DNA from: Lachnospiraceae bacterium
GTDB lineage: Bacteria; Bacillota; Clostridia; Lachnospirales; Lachnospiraceae
DNA length: 64,000 bases
Direction: 5' to 3'
Assembly: GCA_017472605.1 (NCBI GenBank)
Contig: JAFUPV010000025.1
Coordinates: 1 to 64,000, forward strand
The stretch's first letter is position 1; every line of letters begins with the position of its first letter. The notes under the pieces are model-generated. The model did not search any database. It was given only the letters and a program-made list of their open reading frames with translations, and had not been told where the DNA came from. Made by a program: the position numbers and the translations under genes. Shown here in pieces: positions 16,809-26,583 of the stretch.

Positions 16809-17828
16809 TCAGCGGATTATCTGCAGGAAGCGTTCCCGCGCTTTTGCCTGACTGACCGCGATTTTCAGTTTTTCCACATTCTTTTCTGCAGTCCACGCTT
16901 TGTTCCCATTGAAATAGAAGTTGATCTGTTTCCAGTATTTCTCCGGATACTCAAACATGGCATACAAAACAGCCTTCTCACCCGGCTCCAGCGGAAGGAT
17001 CCGCTGATATTCTTCCAGCATCATTCGCCCCAGTTCCTGGTTCCAGTTATGCTTTTCCAGAACCTTTCTCATGAACTGATACAGATCCGTCAGCTGAAGT
17101 CCTGTTCCATAGTGCTCAAAATTCACTGCCGCAATCTGTCCGCTGCCAATCAGAACGTTATGCTGATGGTAGGAACCGTGACAGACCCAGCCCTTTTTCT
17201 CTGCATTTGCAGTCAGCTCCAGACAGGGAGACTGCTTCAGATTTGCCATGGCCGACTCTGCCTGCCCATACATTGTCGAAAAGCTCTTCATGATATGCTC
17301 TTCCAGTTCGGACTTTTTCTTTTTCCGATGCAGATAGGCTCTGACCCGGTGCAGTTCCCGTGTATGCTTTTCATACAGGGAAAGGAGGGACGTGTCCCGG
17401 TTTGACGGCCGGCTGCGGTCAGATGAAGCCTCCGAAGCGGATGACGGTTCCAGAAACTCGGGCAGCTGCCGCATCAGCAGGTGAAGTTTCGCCAGAAACC
17501 GGATTGCCTGACAGATATCATTCCTGTTTCCTACGCTGCACTCCGGAAACAGATACCATCGCTTCATGATGTAGCCGGTTCCCTCATCATTGCGGTTAAG
17601 CAGCTTTCCTTCCCGATCCTCCATGACAGAATCCACAAGATAACCGCCCTTTTCCCGCAGAAAGTTCAGAATCTGCGCCTCCCGCCAAAGCCGCTTTTCG
17701 CTGCCATGATACTCCTGCAGAAGAAAACTTCCCTCCGCAGTGTCACAGAGAAGCGCTCCCCGCACTTTTCGAGTTCCTCTGACAGTCAGCGGATAGCAAC
17801 TCAGTACAGACATCCCCCAGTCATTCAT
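16809..17828 (-). CDS. CotS-like spore-coat kinase homologue, probably a pseudokinase
   Basis: 339 residues from the Met at 17828, 8 bases after GGAGG; earlier starts place the site too close. The layout matches the CotS/APH-like family: an N-lobe with SFLLQEYHGSEKRLWREAQILNFLREKG, then HTRELHRVRAYLHRKKKKSELE. Where active APH folds have HGD....N the protein has HGSYHQHN, so the catalytic Asp is Ser. The DFD metal site reads NFE. Both catalytic acids are therefore missing or changed, which suggests a structural or binding role. CotS proteins sit in spore coats of Bacilli and Clostridia, so the organism may sporulate (an inference). It is probably monocistronic. Confidence 0.75.
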   Translation of the reverse strand: MNDWGMSVLSCYPLTVRGTRKVRGALLCDTAEGSFLLQEYHGSEKRLWREAQILNFLREKGGYLVDSVMEDREGKLLNRNDEGTGYIMKRWYLFPECSVGNRNDICQAIRFLAKLHLLMRQLPEFLEPSSASEASSDRSRPSNRDTSLLSLYEKHTRELHRVRAYLHRKKKKSELEEHIMKSFSTMYGQAESAMANLKQSPCLELTANAEKKGWVCHGSYHQHNVLIGSGQIAAVNFEHYGTGLQLTDLYQFMRKVLEKHNWNQELGRMMLEEYQRILPLEPGEKAVLYAMFEYPEKYWKQINFYFNGNKAWTAEKNVEKLKIAVSQAKARERFLQIIR

Positions 17829-17843
17829 TGGCATTTCCTCCAA

Positions 17844-18093
17844 AACGGTATGATTTGAACGACACGTCCAACCGTTTATCCTATCATATGAACGGGGTAC
17901 AGGATTTATGAACAGATCATTTCTATAATTGACCCTGTATTTTTTATTGTAATTGGTACTTTTTAAATGGTCAGTTTAGTGGTATCCTTGTTGCATTCCG
18001 AAAAGGATCCGTAAACAGCTCCACGATCCGGGGCGTTGCCAATGGAAATCCGTTTCGAAAACTTTATTTATATATTAGGAAGGGGAATTTTAT
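17844..18093 (+). other. Leader region of the ECF S-component gene; no riboswitch assigned
   Basis: A 250-bp gap. An unusually long leader precedes the gene's start. GGATC (about 18006) can pair with GATCC (about 18029), and GC-rich segments lie between. S-component genes are often under vitamin riboswitches, but I cannot match this leader to the THF, FMN, TPP, cobalamin or preQ1 consensus. Confidence 0.3.
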
Positions 18094-18705
18094 ATGAAGA
18101 ATGAAAAAGTATTAAAGCTTGCTATGACAGGACTGTTTGCCGCCCTGAGCTACGTTGCGTTTATGTATCTGAAAATTGATATTCCAGGAACAGGCTCAGC
18201 TCTTCATGTGGGGAATGCCTTCTGTGTTCTCTGCGCGCTTCTTCTTGGCGGTACTTATGGCGGTGTTGCAGGTTCTCTCGGTATGACTATCGCGGATCTG
18301 ATGAATCCGGCCTATATCACCAGCGCGCCGAAGACCTTTATTCTGAAACTCTGCATCGGTCTGATCACCGGCCTTGTTGCTCACCGGGCAGCGCATCTTT
18401 CCGAAAATCATCCAACCTCTTATCAGATGAAATGGGTCATTCTTTCCTCTGCTGCCGGACTTGGATTTAACATTATCTTTGATCCGCTTGTCGGTTATTT
18501 CTATAAGCAGTACATACTTGGTGTTCCGCAGGAAGTGAATTCTATGCTGACGAAATGGAGTTCCGCCGCAACCTTTATCAACGCCGTTGTATCGATTGTT
18601 CTTGTAACAGTCATCTACATGGCTCTCCGCCCGCTTCTTGTTTCCCAGCACCTGTTCATCCGCGTCAACAGCACAAAAGATGAAACTGCCAAAGTCAGTG
18701 ACTAA
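18094..18705 (+). CDS. ECF transporter S component (substrate-capture membrane protein)
   Basis: A 203-residue integral membrane protein. It starts KLAMTGLFAALSYVAFMYLKIDIPG, the helix-1 pattern of S components with the small-residue AAxxAxA-type interface for the T subunit. It continues HVGNAFCVLCALLLGGTYGGVAGSLGMTIADLM and has about six helices in total. S components bind a vitamin or metal and dock onto a shared EcfAAT module, which is absent here. The substrate is not clear. The gene has an AGGAAGGGG ribosome site, its own terminator and no partner genes. Confidence 0.85.
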   Translation: MKNEKVLKLAMTGLFAALSYVAFMYLKIDIPGTGSALHVGNAFCVLCALLLGGTYGGVAGSLGMTIADLMNPAYITSAPKTFILKLCIGLITGLVAHRAAHLSENHPTSYQMKWVILSSAAGLGFNIIFDPLVGYFYKQYILGVPQEVNSMLTKWSSAATFINAVVSIVLVTVIYMALRPLLVSQHLFIRVNSTKDETAKVSD

Positions 18706-18783
18706 CGAACTGCGTTCCGCTCACGCCAGCCCAGCCTGATTCCCGCAGCGGATAGAGGCACGAGATTCACCTGCTCACTGCTC

Positions 18784-18838
18784 ACAAAAAAACGGATGCC
18801 TGTAGAGACAATTGTCTCCTGCAGGTATCCGCTTTTTC
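18784..18838. terminator. Bidirectional terminator after the S-component gene
   Basis: CGGATGCCTGTAG / CTGCAGGTATCCG arms (18793-18831) surround AGACAATTGTCT. A runs lie on the left and T runs on the right, so it can end both the S-component transcript and the convergent Rpn remnant. Confidence 0.85.
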
Positions 18839-18902
18839 TTTCGCTTCTTTTCACGTTCACCGGAAACAGAAATGGGTTTCCATGGATTGCAGTCAGACGG
18901 CA

Positions 18903-19169
18903 TCAGGCACATCCGGATATCCGTTCCGGAAATTCCGATTCTGACAAATTCGACCCGGCCAGAGAAAACCGAAACTCCGCTCCTCCCTCTTTGAACAAAA
19001 CCGCGCCTTCGGTTTCAAATTTCAGCCCAATTCGATCCGCATCGGTTTCTGTTGTCCCGGATAGCGCGTTATATAGTGCAAGCCGTTCCTTTTCATTGGT
19101 ACACAGAGATGCAAAAATCTGATGATATAGTTTCTTTTCTTCCATCCGACCGATTTTTTTTGTCACCAT
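18903..19169 (-). pseudogene. Remnant of an Rpn-family (PD-(D/E)XK nuclease / transposase-like) gene
   Basis: 88 residues from the Met at 19169, preceded by AGGAGGG. The segment KLYHQIFASLCTNEKERLALYNALSGTTETDADRI matches the N-terminal region of Rpn family proteins (F...F.....ELLSLYNALNGT-Y-D). These normally run 250-300 residues with a nuclease core that is absent here. After residue about 55 the similarity ends and the frame stops. It looks like a decayed N-terminal fragment. I did not find the rest in the neighbouring sequence. An alternative is a short orphan coding sequence of unknown function. Confidence 0.5.
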
Positions 19170-19350
19170 CGTTACCCTCCTGTCATTTTTCCATCGAATC
19201 GCCCGCTTCGCAGCTCTTCTGACGCTTTTGTTCCTGCATTTTCTCTGGTGTAACATCTTTTCAACAAATTTTTTCATTTGTTACTCCAAGTATAGACAGG
19301 AAGGTTAAAAATAGCAAACAGATCAAATCGACCATTTCGACTTTTACAAA

Positions 19351-19734
19351 TCAGCCCAGTTTTGCCCGATAATCCGTCATGATTCTCAGTATCTCATCGC
19401 TCGTTTTTTCATCCGGCTCCAGATTTACAAGGATTGCTTCGACAAACGCCGGAAGAGAATTGTTGAAATACCGCTCCAGATGGCGCTTCAGCATCTCCTT
19501 CTGGTAGCTTTCTTCACTGATCAGCGGATGGTAAACAAACGCATGACTTCTTTTTTCGTAGGCTACATAGCCTTTATCGCGTAAATAGGACATAAAAACA
19601 CTGATTGTTGTCCGCGCATAGCTTTTATCAAACGTTTCTTCCAGACTGGAAAGCAGATCCGCTACCGTTGCATCTTTATTCAGACTCCAGAGACACTTCA
19701 TAATGTTTTCTTCTGTATTTGTTAATTCAACCAT
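19351..19734 (-). CDS. BlaI/MecI/CopY-family repressor, orphan
   Basis: 127 residues from the Met at 19734, 8 bases after AAGGGG. It has a winged-helix N-terminus with LTNTEENIMKCLWSLNKDATVADLLSSLEE and the recognition segment YARTTISVFMSYLRDKGYVAYEK, as in BlaI and CopY. The C-terminal dimer helix LPAFVEAILVNLEPDEKTSDEILRIMTDYR is intact. BlaI relatives are normally paired with a BlaR1/MecR1 sensor protease or a copper ATPase. Neither is present, so its inducer and targets are unknown. It is a single-gene unit. Confidence 0.85.
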   Translation of the reverse strand: MVELTNTEENIMKCLWSLNKDATVADLLSSLEETFDKSYARTTISVFMSYLRDKGYVAYEKRSHAFVYHPLISEESYQKEMLKRHLERYFNNSLPAFVEAILVNLEPDEKTSDEILRIMTDYRAKLG

Positions 19735-19909
19735 GATCATTACCCCTTTTCCAAGCTGATTTTCTCTAATCATATCATAGTTGTTTCAAATTATCCTATT
19801 AACTTATTGTACTATTTTAGTTTTTAAAGGCCGATTTGCGGCTCGTCGCGCAAATCGACCTTCTCATTCATTCCGATGAAGCAAACGTTTTCTGTTCCTC
19901 TTTTTCCGA

Positions 19910-21787
19910 TTATCGTCTCCGATTTTTCTTCTTCTGCTTATCCTGATACATGCGCTCATCTGCCCGACGGATCAACTCGTCCAGACCAGCAAACCGGTCT
20001 GATACATAGCCGCCCACACTGGCAGAAACCTGATAGGGTTTACCGGAAGTGCGGTTGTATGACTCCAGATATTCACTGATTTCCCTGCGAATCTGATCCG
20101 GATCGTGCTGTCCGCAGCAGACAGCGATCAGCTCGTCTCCACCCATTCTCGCACAGATTTCCTCCCGACAGACGCAGCGGAGCGCCCAGGCAACCGTTCG
20201 AATCGCAGAATCCCCTTCGTTGTGACCATACTGATCATTGATTCCCTTCAATCCATCCAGATCCACCATGATCAGCGTGACTGCGTCTGTCCGCTCCTTT
20301 TCCGCTTCACACAGCCGGTCATATGCACGAACAAGGCCATTCCGGTTGAAGAGACCGGTCAGCACATCATATTTATACATTTCCTCGATCTGACGTTTCA
20401 GATAGTGCTGATGGCGCACATTGCGGTATCCGCTGATTGCCTGATTCAACGCATTGGTCGTCTGAGGAATCTTATTGTAGTTCTGATCGTCAAAATCATT
20501 GTAGTGGAAACAGACATATCCCATCGGAGCAGTCAGGTAGCTTAACGCGCAGAAAATCAAAGGAATTCCCCGTTCGAAAACCTGCTCGATCCGTGGAATC
20601 AGTTCCGATTTTTCAATCTCGTAGGGGCCATCTTGCAAGTTGATGTCGGTATCCATTACCACATAACGCCTCTCCCCCATTTTCTGTTTCTTCTCCGCCT
20701 CCGCAGCTGCCGGATCAACTGTCTCATCAATACACTCCGCGTCCAAGACGCAGCACATGTCATAGAAGATTCGATGCCGGAGCACATCTGCCAGTTCCTC
20801 AATGGACTCGCAGGTCTGGCACTTAACAGAAATATCATTCAGGCTTCTGTTTTCATTCTTAAAACGATACAGACCGCTTTCCAGATTGTTTACGTAGGAA
20901 GCCGCGTTCGCCGGTGTCTTTTCCACACATCCGCACGATTCTGAGATCAACAGCCGGGGAACAACCAGCTGCTTTTTCTCCGGCTGCTCTCCGTTTTCGT
21001 ACCTCTGAAGAATTTCTCCGATTTTCGCCGCCAGATCTCCATAGTCACAGAAAGAAGTTGTCATTTTTGGTGTGGAATACTTGATTTCTTCAATCCCATC
21101 ATAGCCCGTCACAAGGATGTCCTCCGGGATTCGATAGCCATTGGCCTGAAGCACCGAACACGCAGCAAGAGCCATTACATCGTTGGCGCAGACCAGAGCC
21201 TCCGGGAGACGTTTTTCATCGATCAGTTTCTGAGTTGCGTTTCTTGCCGGCTGCGCCCAGAAATCGCCATAGCTTACCATCGTCTCATCAAAAGGAATTC
21301 CATACTCGGCAAGAACCTGTGCCACACACTGTTTTCTGAGTTCAGAAAAGTCATTGTCTTTCAGACCGGCCATATAGTGAAACGAACGGACTCCATGGAC
21401 GTCGATCAGATGGCGGACAATCTGCTTGAAACTGGATTCATAATCAAACTGAATGTTAATGCAGTTTTCTCTCTCTCCATCTACCAGCAGCACAGGCACC
21501 TGATTGGCACAGGCACGCTGAATGATCGTCTCCGTCAGATTCGGCTGCTTCAGACGATCATCCATCACAATTACAGCCTCAATTCTGTCGTATGGAATCA
21601 GTTCAAAGACAGAACCTTCTCCGATTTCAGAAACCTTTCCCATGAAAAGATCCGAATTCACATTAAAAACCAGTAACCGAAATCCCATCGAAACCAGCGT
21701 CCGATTGAGATACTCAACAAATTCTTTGCAGACAGCATCATCTACTCTTGATATACAAAGTGCTGCTGTTTTATATGTACCAATCAT
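19910..21787 (-). CDS. Diguanylate cyclase with LacI-type ligand-binding sensor domain
   Basis: 625 residues. Residues 1-300 match the periplasmic-binding-like ligand domain of LacI regulators (VCANDVMALAACSVLQANGYRIPEDILVTGYDGIEE) but without a helix-turn-helix. A cysteine-rich junction (SESCGCV) follows. A linker leads to a GGDEF domain starting YDVLTGLFNRNGL. The active loop is ARMGGDELIAV (about 547-556), so GGDEL replaces GGDEF, a variant usually still active. The RxxD inhibitory site is not seen. There is no signal peptide or membrane helix, so a cytoplasmic sugar or metabolite sensor making cyclic di-GMP is the best reading. The ligand is unknown. Confidence 0.85.
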   Translation of the reverse strand: MIGTYKTAALCISRVDDAVCKEFVEYLNRTLVSMGFRLLVFNVNSDLFMGKVSEIGEGSVFELIPYDRIEAVIVMDDRLKQPNLTETIIQRACANQVPVLLVDGERENCINIQFDYESSFKQIVRHLIDVHGVRSFHYMAGLKDNDFSELRKQCVAQVLAEYGIPFDETMVSYGDFWAQPARNATQKLIDEKRLPEALVCANDVMALAACSVLQANGYRIPEDILVTGYDGIEEIKYSTPKMTTSFCDYGDLAAKIGEILQRYENGEQPEKKQLVVPRLLISESCGCVEKTPANAASYVNNLESGLYRFKNENRSLNDISVKCQTCESIEELADVLRHRIFYDMCCVLDAECIDETVDPAAAEAEKKQKMGERRYVVMDTDINLQDGPYEIEKSELIPRIEQVFERGIPLIFCALSYLTAPMGYVCFHYNDFDDQNYNKIPQTTNALNQAISGYRNVRHQHYLKRQIEEMYKYDVLTGLFNRNGLVRAYDRLCEAEKERTDAVTLIMVDLDGLKGINDQYGHNEGDSAIRTVAWALRCVCREEICARMGGDELIAVCCGQHDPDQIRREISEYLESYNRTSGKPYQVSASVGGYVSDRFAGLDELIRRADERMYQDKQKKKNRRR

Positions 21788-21906
21788 ACGCGTCCTCCTA
21801 AAACCCTGTTCTTATAGTATATCGTATGAATCGATTAATTTCAACGGGATTTACATGTCCTGTTTTCCTGTCCGTTTTTATGCAATTCCACTGCTGTCTC
21901 TGCCGG

Positions 21907-24900
21907 TTACACATCAGAAACCACCTCAGCCCGGCTTCCTGTTCCCTGGGTGTTCCGGCATTTTGTCACAAGTATTTTTTTCTGGATCCGTTCCTTCAGC
22001 TCTGACACATGGGAAATGATTCCTACCATGCGGTTTCCTTCTGTCAGACTATTCAAAGCGTTCATTGCCTGATTCAGAGATGCTTCATCCAGCGACCCGA
22101 AGCCCTCGTCTACAAACATGGCATCCAGACGGATTCCTCCTGCTGACGCCTGGATTTCATCGGAAAGTCCAAGTGCCAGAGAAAGCGATGCCTGAAACGA
22201 TTCGCCGCCGGACAGCGTTTTCACGCTTCTCTCACTTCCATTGTAATGATCGATGACAGCGAGTTCCAAACCGGCTTTTTCTTTTTTATTCCCGGCTTCT
22301 TTCTGCCGTTTCAGTTCATACTGACCGCCGCTCATCGTCAGCAGACGCAGATTTGCACGGCGGAGAATCCGGTCAAAATAGGCAGTCTGGACATAGGTTT
22401 CCAGGTCGATTTTCTGTTTGCCGTTCAGATTGCCGTTTGCCGTGTCTGCCAAAGATTTCATCCATACATAGGTCTGTTCCGCCCGTTCCATCTCCGTTTG
22501 CCGGCGGCTGACCGCCTCGTGGATGGAACGGTTGTTTCGATTTGCCGCATATCGCTCCGCCCTTCTGGACGTGAACCGGTCTTTCTGCTCCATCCATACA
22601 AGGCGTCTCGCTTCGCTCTCTTCTCTGTTCCCTTCTCCTGTCTGTTCCAACTGCTGTTTCAGCGCTGATATGGCACCGCGCAATGCCGTGATCTGATCCA
22701 GACAGGTTCTCCACTCCTTTTCGGCGCGGGAAAAGGCAGCATCCATTTCCTGAATCGCTGCACGGAATTTGTTTACCGCTGCAGCGGTATCCTCCCGGGT
22801 CGCCTCTCCCAGCTGCATGTTCCGCGTCCGAATCTGCTCCTCCAGCTGGGTCCGGATTGTCCGGCTCCGCTCCAGTACAATCGCGTCTTCTGTCAGAGAC
22901 TGTTCCTGTTTTGAAAGCTCCGTTTCTTTTATCCGAATCTGATGCTCCAGCTCCTTTTTTCTTTTCTGACGGATCTGTCTTCTTTTTCTGCTGACCTCCA
23001 GCGATTCCATCACCGCCGGAAAATGAGTCAGCAGCTGACCCGGTTCCCCACTTTCCGTATATCCACAGTCAAGCTGCTTCAGAAAACAAAACGCTTCCTC
23101 AGAAACTTGGTTCAGCTGCTGCTGAATGGCATTCTGATTTCCTTCCAATGACACAAGCTGCCTCTGCTGCAGCTCCTGCTGCTTTCGTAAACGATCATAG
23201 GCCGTGCGCAAGTCCGCTTCTTCTTTCTGCATTCTCTCCCAGCCTGCTTTTTTTTCGGCAGCCTGCTTCCAGCGAATGCCCGCCAGATGATTTGCCAGTT
23301 CCAGCTGACGCACAAATTCTGCTGTCGTTTTTGCCTGTTCCGCAGGAATGGATGATTGATTTTCTGCGCCTGCGGAATTTTTGTCCGTCAGTTCTTCCGG
23401 AATCGGCACTTTCTGAATCTCCCGGATCCGGTCTTTCAGATAGCCGCCGCGGGCACTGAGCTGCGCAACCAGTTCCTGTGCTTTGTCCGCAGCCTCTTTC
23501 TTTTTCTGCAAACGTGCTTTGTCCGGAGCTTTCTGCGACTTTCTGGCCGGTTCCGGATGATTTCTTGATCCACAGACAGGACATGGATTCCCTTCTGTTA
23601 ATGTTTCCGCCAGCAGACCTGCCTGTTCGTCAAAATACATCTGTTCCAGATGCTGGTATTCATCCCGTTTTCTGTTTCTGTCAGAAACCGCATCCTGATA
23701 ACATGCTTTCGCAGACGAAAATTCCTGGCACAGCTGACGGATCTGCTCCAGACGGTTCTGCATGTCTTCCATCCGATGCCGGGCTTCCAGTTCCTCTTTC
23801 GCGGCATTCTGAAGCGGCTCCAAAGCAGCCTGCGTTCTTTCCAGCGCAGCTCTGCACTCCTCTTCTTTTTGTGCAGCTGTACCGTTCTGATTTCGTAATT
23901 GTATCAGCGTGCGCTCCTGCTCCAGATGCTGTTTTGTCAACTGCTCCAGATGTTTCATGAAGCGGGACGCCTGATCATACCGATTCTGGCAGCGCTGCAG
24001 TTCTTCACCGGCTGTCTGCAGATCTTCCAGCTCCGCCCGGTTTTCTGTCAGTCTTCTTTTTTCCTGTTCCAGTTTTTCCCGTCTGCGTGTCTGCGATCCT
24101 TCCATCTGCTGAATCTGCAGCTCCATCTGCTTTTGTCGGCTCAGATCGCGATCCAATTCCGCGAATTGCTCCAGCTTTGCCTGACAGTCGCGGATCCGGC
24201 TGCTGATTTCTTCTTTTTTCTCCAGCTCCTGCTTCGCCTGTGTCAGTGCATCTTCTTTCTGACGCAGCACGGGCTCCAGCTCCTCCAGCAGCGCTTCTCT
24301 TTCTCTTTGTTCCGTCTGAATCTGTTCTCTTCTTGCCAGCTGCTCCAGCAGCCGCTCTTCTGCAGCCAGATTTTCTTCTGCTTCTGCTGCCTGCCGATCC
24401 AGATCCGACAGTTCCTGTTCGCCCTCGCGAAGAAGCTCATCCAGGATTTCCATCCCCCGGATTACCTTTTCCTCAAATTTCCCCTTTTTCAGTTCTTCCA
24501 GCTCTGCGCGCAATTCATTATGCCGCGCAGCTTTCTCCGGATTTTCCATCGGACCGCCTTCGACCGGGTCGCAGCTGATTCCGCTCAGATACTGTCCGAT
24601 GCTTCTGCGCAGCTCATCATACTGGGCCCATTGCTTCTTCACCTGATCGCGGAGCCGGTTCTGAAGCTCCTGATACTGACCGGTATGAAACAGCTGACGG
24701 AAAATCTCACTGCGGCTTGATGTATCTGCCAGAAGAAGCTTCTGAAAATCGCCCTGGGCCAGCATAGCAATCTGCGTGAACTGACGGTAATCCAGGCCAA
24801 GAAGCTGTGTCACTGCCCGGGTGACTTCTTTTGTTTTCGTTATTGGCTGTCTTTCATCGAAAAAATACAGCTCAGCATCGCTTTTCTGAAGTGTATATCC

Positions 24901-25218
24901 GGTTCCTTTTCCCTTCGGTCGAAGATATTCCGGATTTCTTGTCACGCAGTACCGTTTTCCATGGCACAGAAAGGTCAGCTTCACAAATGTCTTTCTGTCA
25001 TCCGCCGCATATTTGCTCCGGAACATCCCCGGTTCTCTCACGTCGCCGCTGGCTTCCCCATAGAGAGCAAAGGTGATCGCGTCAAAAATCGTTGTTTTTC
25101 CGGCACCAGTATCACCGGTGATCAGATATAATCCATGATCGCCAAGTAAGGTGAAATCAATGGTCGTTTCTCCTGCATATGGTCCAAATGCACTGATTAC
25201 TAACTGTTCTGGTCTCAT
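21907..25218 (-). CDS. sbcC: Exonuclease subunit SbcC (SMC/Rad50-like ATPase)
   Basis: 1103 residues. Walker A LITGDTGAGKTTIFDAI is near residue 35. Long coiled coils flank the zinc-hook CPVCGS near residue 545. The C-terminal ABC half has signature TLSGGESFQASLSLAL and Walker B MFVDEGFGSLD. With SbcD it forms the Mre11-Rad50-like nuclease that processes DNA hairpins, palindromes and protein-blocked ends. The start codon overlaps the sbcD stop (ATGA), so the two are coupled. The presence of SbcCD is relevant because the window carries many palindromes and repeats. Confidence 0.95.
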   Translation of the reverse strand: MRPEQLVISAFGPYAGETTIDFTLLGDHGLYLITGDTGAGKTTIFDAITFALYGEASGDVREPGMFRSKYAADDRKTFVKLTFLCHGKRYCVTRNPEYLRPKGKGTGYTLQKSDAELYFFDERQPITKTKEVTRAVTQLLGLDYRQFTQIAMLAQGDFQKLLLADTSSRSEIFRQLFHTGQYQELQNRLRDQVKKQWAQYDELRRSIGQYLSGISCDPVEGGPMENPEKAARHNELRAELEELKKGKFEEKVIRGMEILDELLREGEQELSDLDRQAAEAEENLAAEERLLEQLARREQIQTEQREREALLEELEPVLRQKEDALTQAKQELEKKEEISSRIRDCQAKLEQFAELDRDLSRQKQMELQIQQMEGSQTRRREKLEQEKRRLTENRAELEDLQTAGEELQRCQNRYDQASRFMKHLEQLTKQHLEQERTLIQLRNQNGTAAQKEEECRAALERTQAALEPLQNAAKEELEARHRMEDMQNRLEQIRQLCQEFSSAKACYQDAVSDRNRKRDEYQHLEQMYFDEQAGLLAETLTEGNPCPVCGSRNHPEPARKSQKAPDKARLQKKKEAADKAQELVAQLSARGGYLKDRIREIQKVPIPEELTDKNSAGAENQSSIPAEQAKTTAEFVRQLELANHLAGIRWKQAAEKKAGWERMQKEEADLRTAYDRLRKQQELQQRQLVSLEGNQNAIQQQLNQVSEEAFCFLKQLDCGYTESGEPGQLLTHFPAVMESLEVSRKRRQIRQKRKKELEHQIRIKETELSKQEQSLTEDAIVLERSRTIRTQLEEQIRTRNMQLGEATREDTAAAVNKFRAAIQEMDAAFSRAEKEWRTCLDQITALRGAISALKQQLEQTGEGNREESEARRLVWMEQKDRFTSRRAERYAANRNNRSIHEAVSRRQTEMERAEQTYVWMKSLADTANGNLNGKQKIDLETYVQTAYFDRILRRANLRLLTMSGGQYELKRQKEAGNKKEKAGLELAVIDHYNGSERSVKTLSGGESFQASLSLALGLSDEIQASAGGIRLDAMFVDEGFGSLDEASLNQAMNALNSLTEGNRMVGIISHVSELKERIQKKILVTKCRNTQGTGSRAEVVSDV

Positions 25219-26354
25219 TCCTTCTCCTGAATCTCCCGGAACAGATCCCGGGCAAATTTTTTCTGCTGCTCACTCATGGGCTGATTGTTCTGCAGTTCAT
25301 AAAATTCTTCAAACAACTCCATTCCGGAGCGTTTTTCCACTTCCTGCACCTGCTCCACACTCCTGCTCTCTCTTGTCCGTCGGTTATCATATTCCAGACG
25401 CATCAGGTTGGGATAGATGACACGCAGTCTCTGCATCCCATCCGGAACATCCTCTTCATCCGTCAGTGTGATCTGCAGATAATCATCCGTATTACTGCCC
25501 TCGTAGAAGGACCGGACCGTCACTTCCAGATAGGTTCCCCGAATTTTCCGCAGATCATGAAGCGGCTTTAACGGGATTGTTCTCAGCCGAACCATTCCCT
25601 TCTCCTGCAGCTCAACCACTGTGACCGATTTTTTCTGTTCGGCTTCGGAAAAGGAATATTTCAGCGGCGTTCCGCAATAACGGACTGTCTCACGTCCAAT
25701 GTGCTGCGGGCTGTGGATATGCCCCAGCGCCACATAATCAAACACAGAAAAGACAGAGCCATCCACCCGGTCAATGCCTCCGACCATGAATTCCTCCGAT
25801 TCACAGCGGCTGGCACCGGTTACAAACTGATGGGCAACGAGAAGATTTCGTTCTTCCGGATTGATCTCCATTCGACTGACCGCAGCTTCTGCCGCATCCT
25901 GCCAGGAAAGAATTTCCAGATTTTCCTCCTCAAGCGCGTGACGCACAACAGACGGACGGATAAACGGCAGCAGATAGAGATTCACCGGTCCAAAGGAATC
26001 CTGCAGAACGATTTTCTCTGTTTTTCCCTGATACACGGGGGAAAGATAGATTCCGCGGCCGTTCATCAGCCGGGAGCCAAACGCAATCCGCTCTGCCGAA
26101 TCATGGTTTCCGCTGACAGCAAATACCGGGACTTTGTACCCTGCCAGTTCCGTCAGAAACCAGTCCAGCAGCTGAACGGATTCCGCTGACGGCACCTGAC
26201 GATCATAAATATCTCCGGCAATGATCAGACCGTCTGCCTTCTCCGCAAGGACAATGTCAAGTATCCGTTTTAAAATATATCTCTGATCCTCAATCAGTGA
26301 AAACTCATTGAGGCGTTTTCCAAGGTGAAGGTCCGATGTATGGATGAATTTCAT
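25215..26354 (-). CDS. sbcD: Exonuclease subunit SbcD (Mre11-like nuclease)
   Basis: 379 residues from the Met at 26354 (AGGAGA site). The metallophosphoesterase motifs run in order: KFIHTSDLHLGKRL, LIIAGDIYDRQVPSAE, VSGNHDSAERI, then LLVAHQF and ALGHIHSPQHI near residue 225. The C-terminal capping domain is present. It supplies the Mn-dependent 3'-5' exonuclease and endonuclease activity of the SbcCD complex. Length and motif set are canonical, and it is the first gene of the two-gene operon. Confidence 0.95.
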   Translation of the reverse strand: MKFIHTSDLHLGKRLNEFSLIEDQRYILKRILDIVLAEKADGLIIAGDIYDRQVPSAESVQLLDWFLTELAGYKVPVFAVSGNHDSAERIAFGSRLMNGRGIYLSPVYQGKTEKIVLQDSFGPVNLYLLPFIRPSVVRHALEEENLEILSWQDAAEAAVSRMEINPEERNLLVAHQFVTGASRCESEEFMVGGIDRVDGSVFSVFDYVALGHIHSPQHIGRETVRYCGTPLKYSFSEAEQKKSVTVVELQEKGMVRLRTIPLKPLHDLRKIRGTYLEVTVRSFYEGSNTDDYLQITLTDEEDVPDGMQRLRVIYPNLMRLEYDNRRTRESRSVEQVQEVEKRSGMELFEEFYELQNNQPMSEQQKKFARDLFREIQEKE

Positions 26355-26583
26355 GAGGTCTCCTTTTTCCTGATTATTCCTGACTAAATCGTTACTGTTT
26401 CCTGCGTCTGTCTTCCATTTCAGGCACAGCTCTGTGCTGATCTTCTTCCTTTCATTTCGGACACAGACCTGCGCTGACTTTCTGCCTCCCAGTATACCAG
26501 AATTCCCGCTGTTGTGCAATTCTTCCTGTCTCCGGATTCTTTTTTCTCATCCTCTCTTTCAACGGGGAGAAACACGCTGTGCG

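Noticed and set aside
23899..24720. Leu/Phe-rich open frame opposite sbcC
   Set aside because: It is the complement of the SbcC coiled coil (CTG/CAG-rich). The apparent membrane-protein composition is an artefact.
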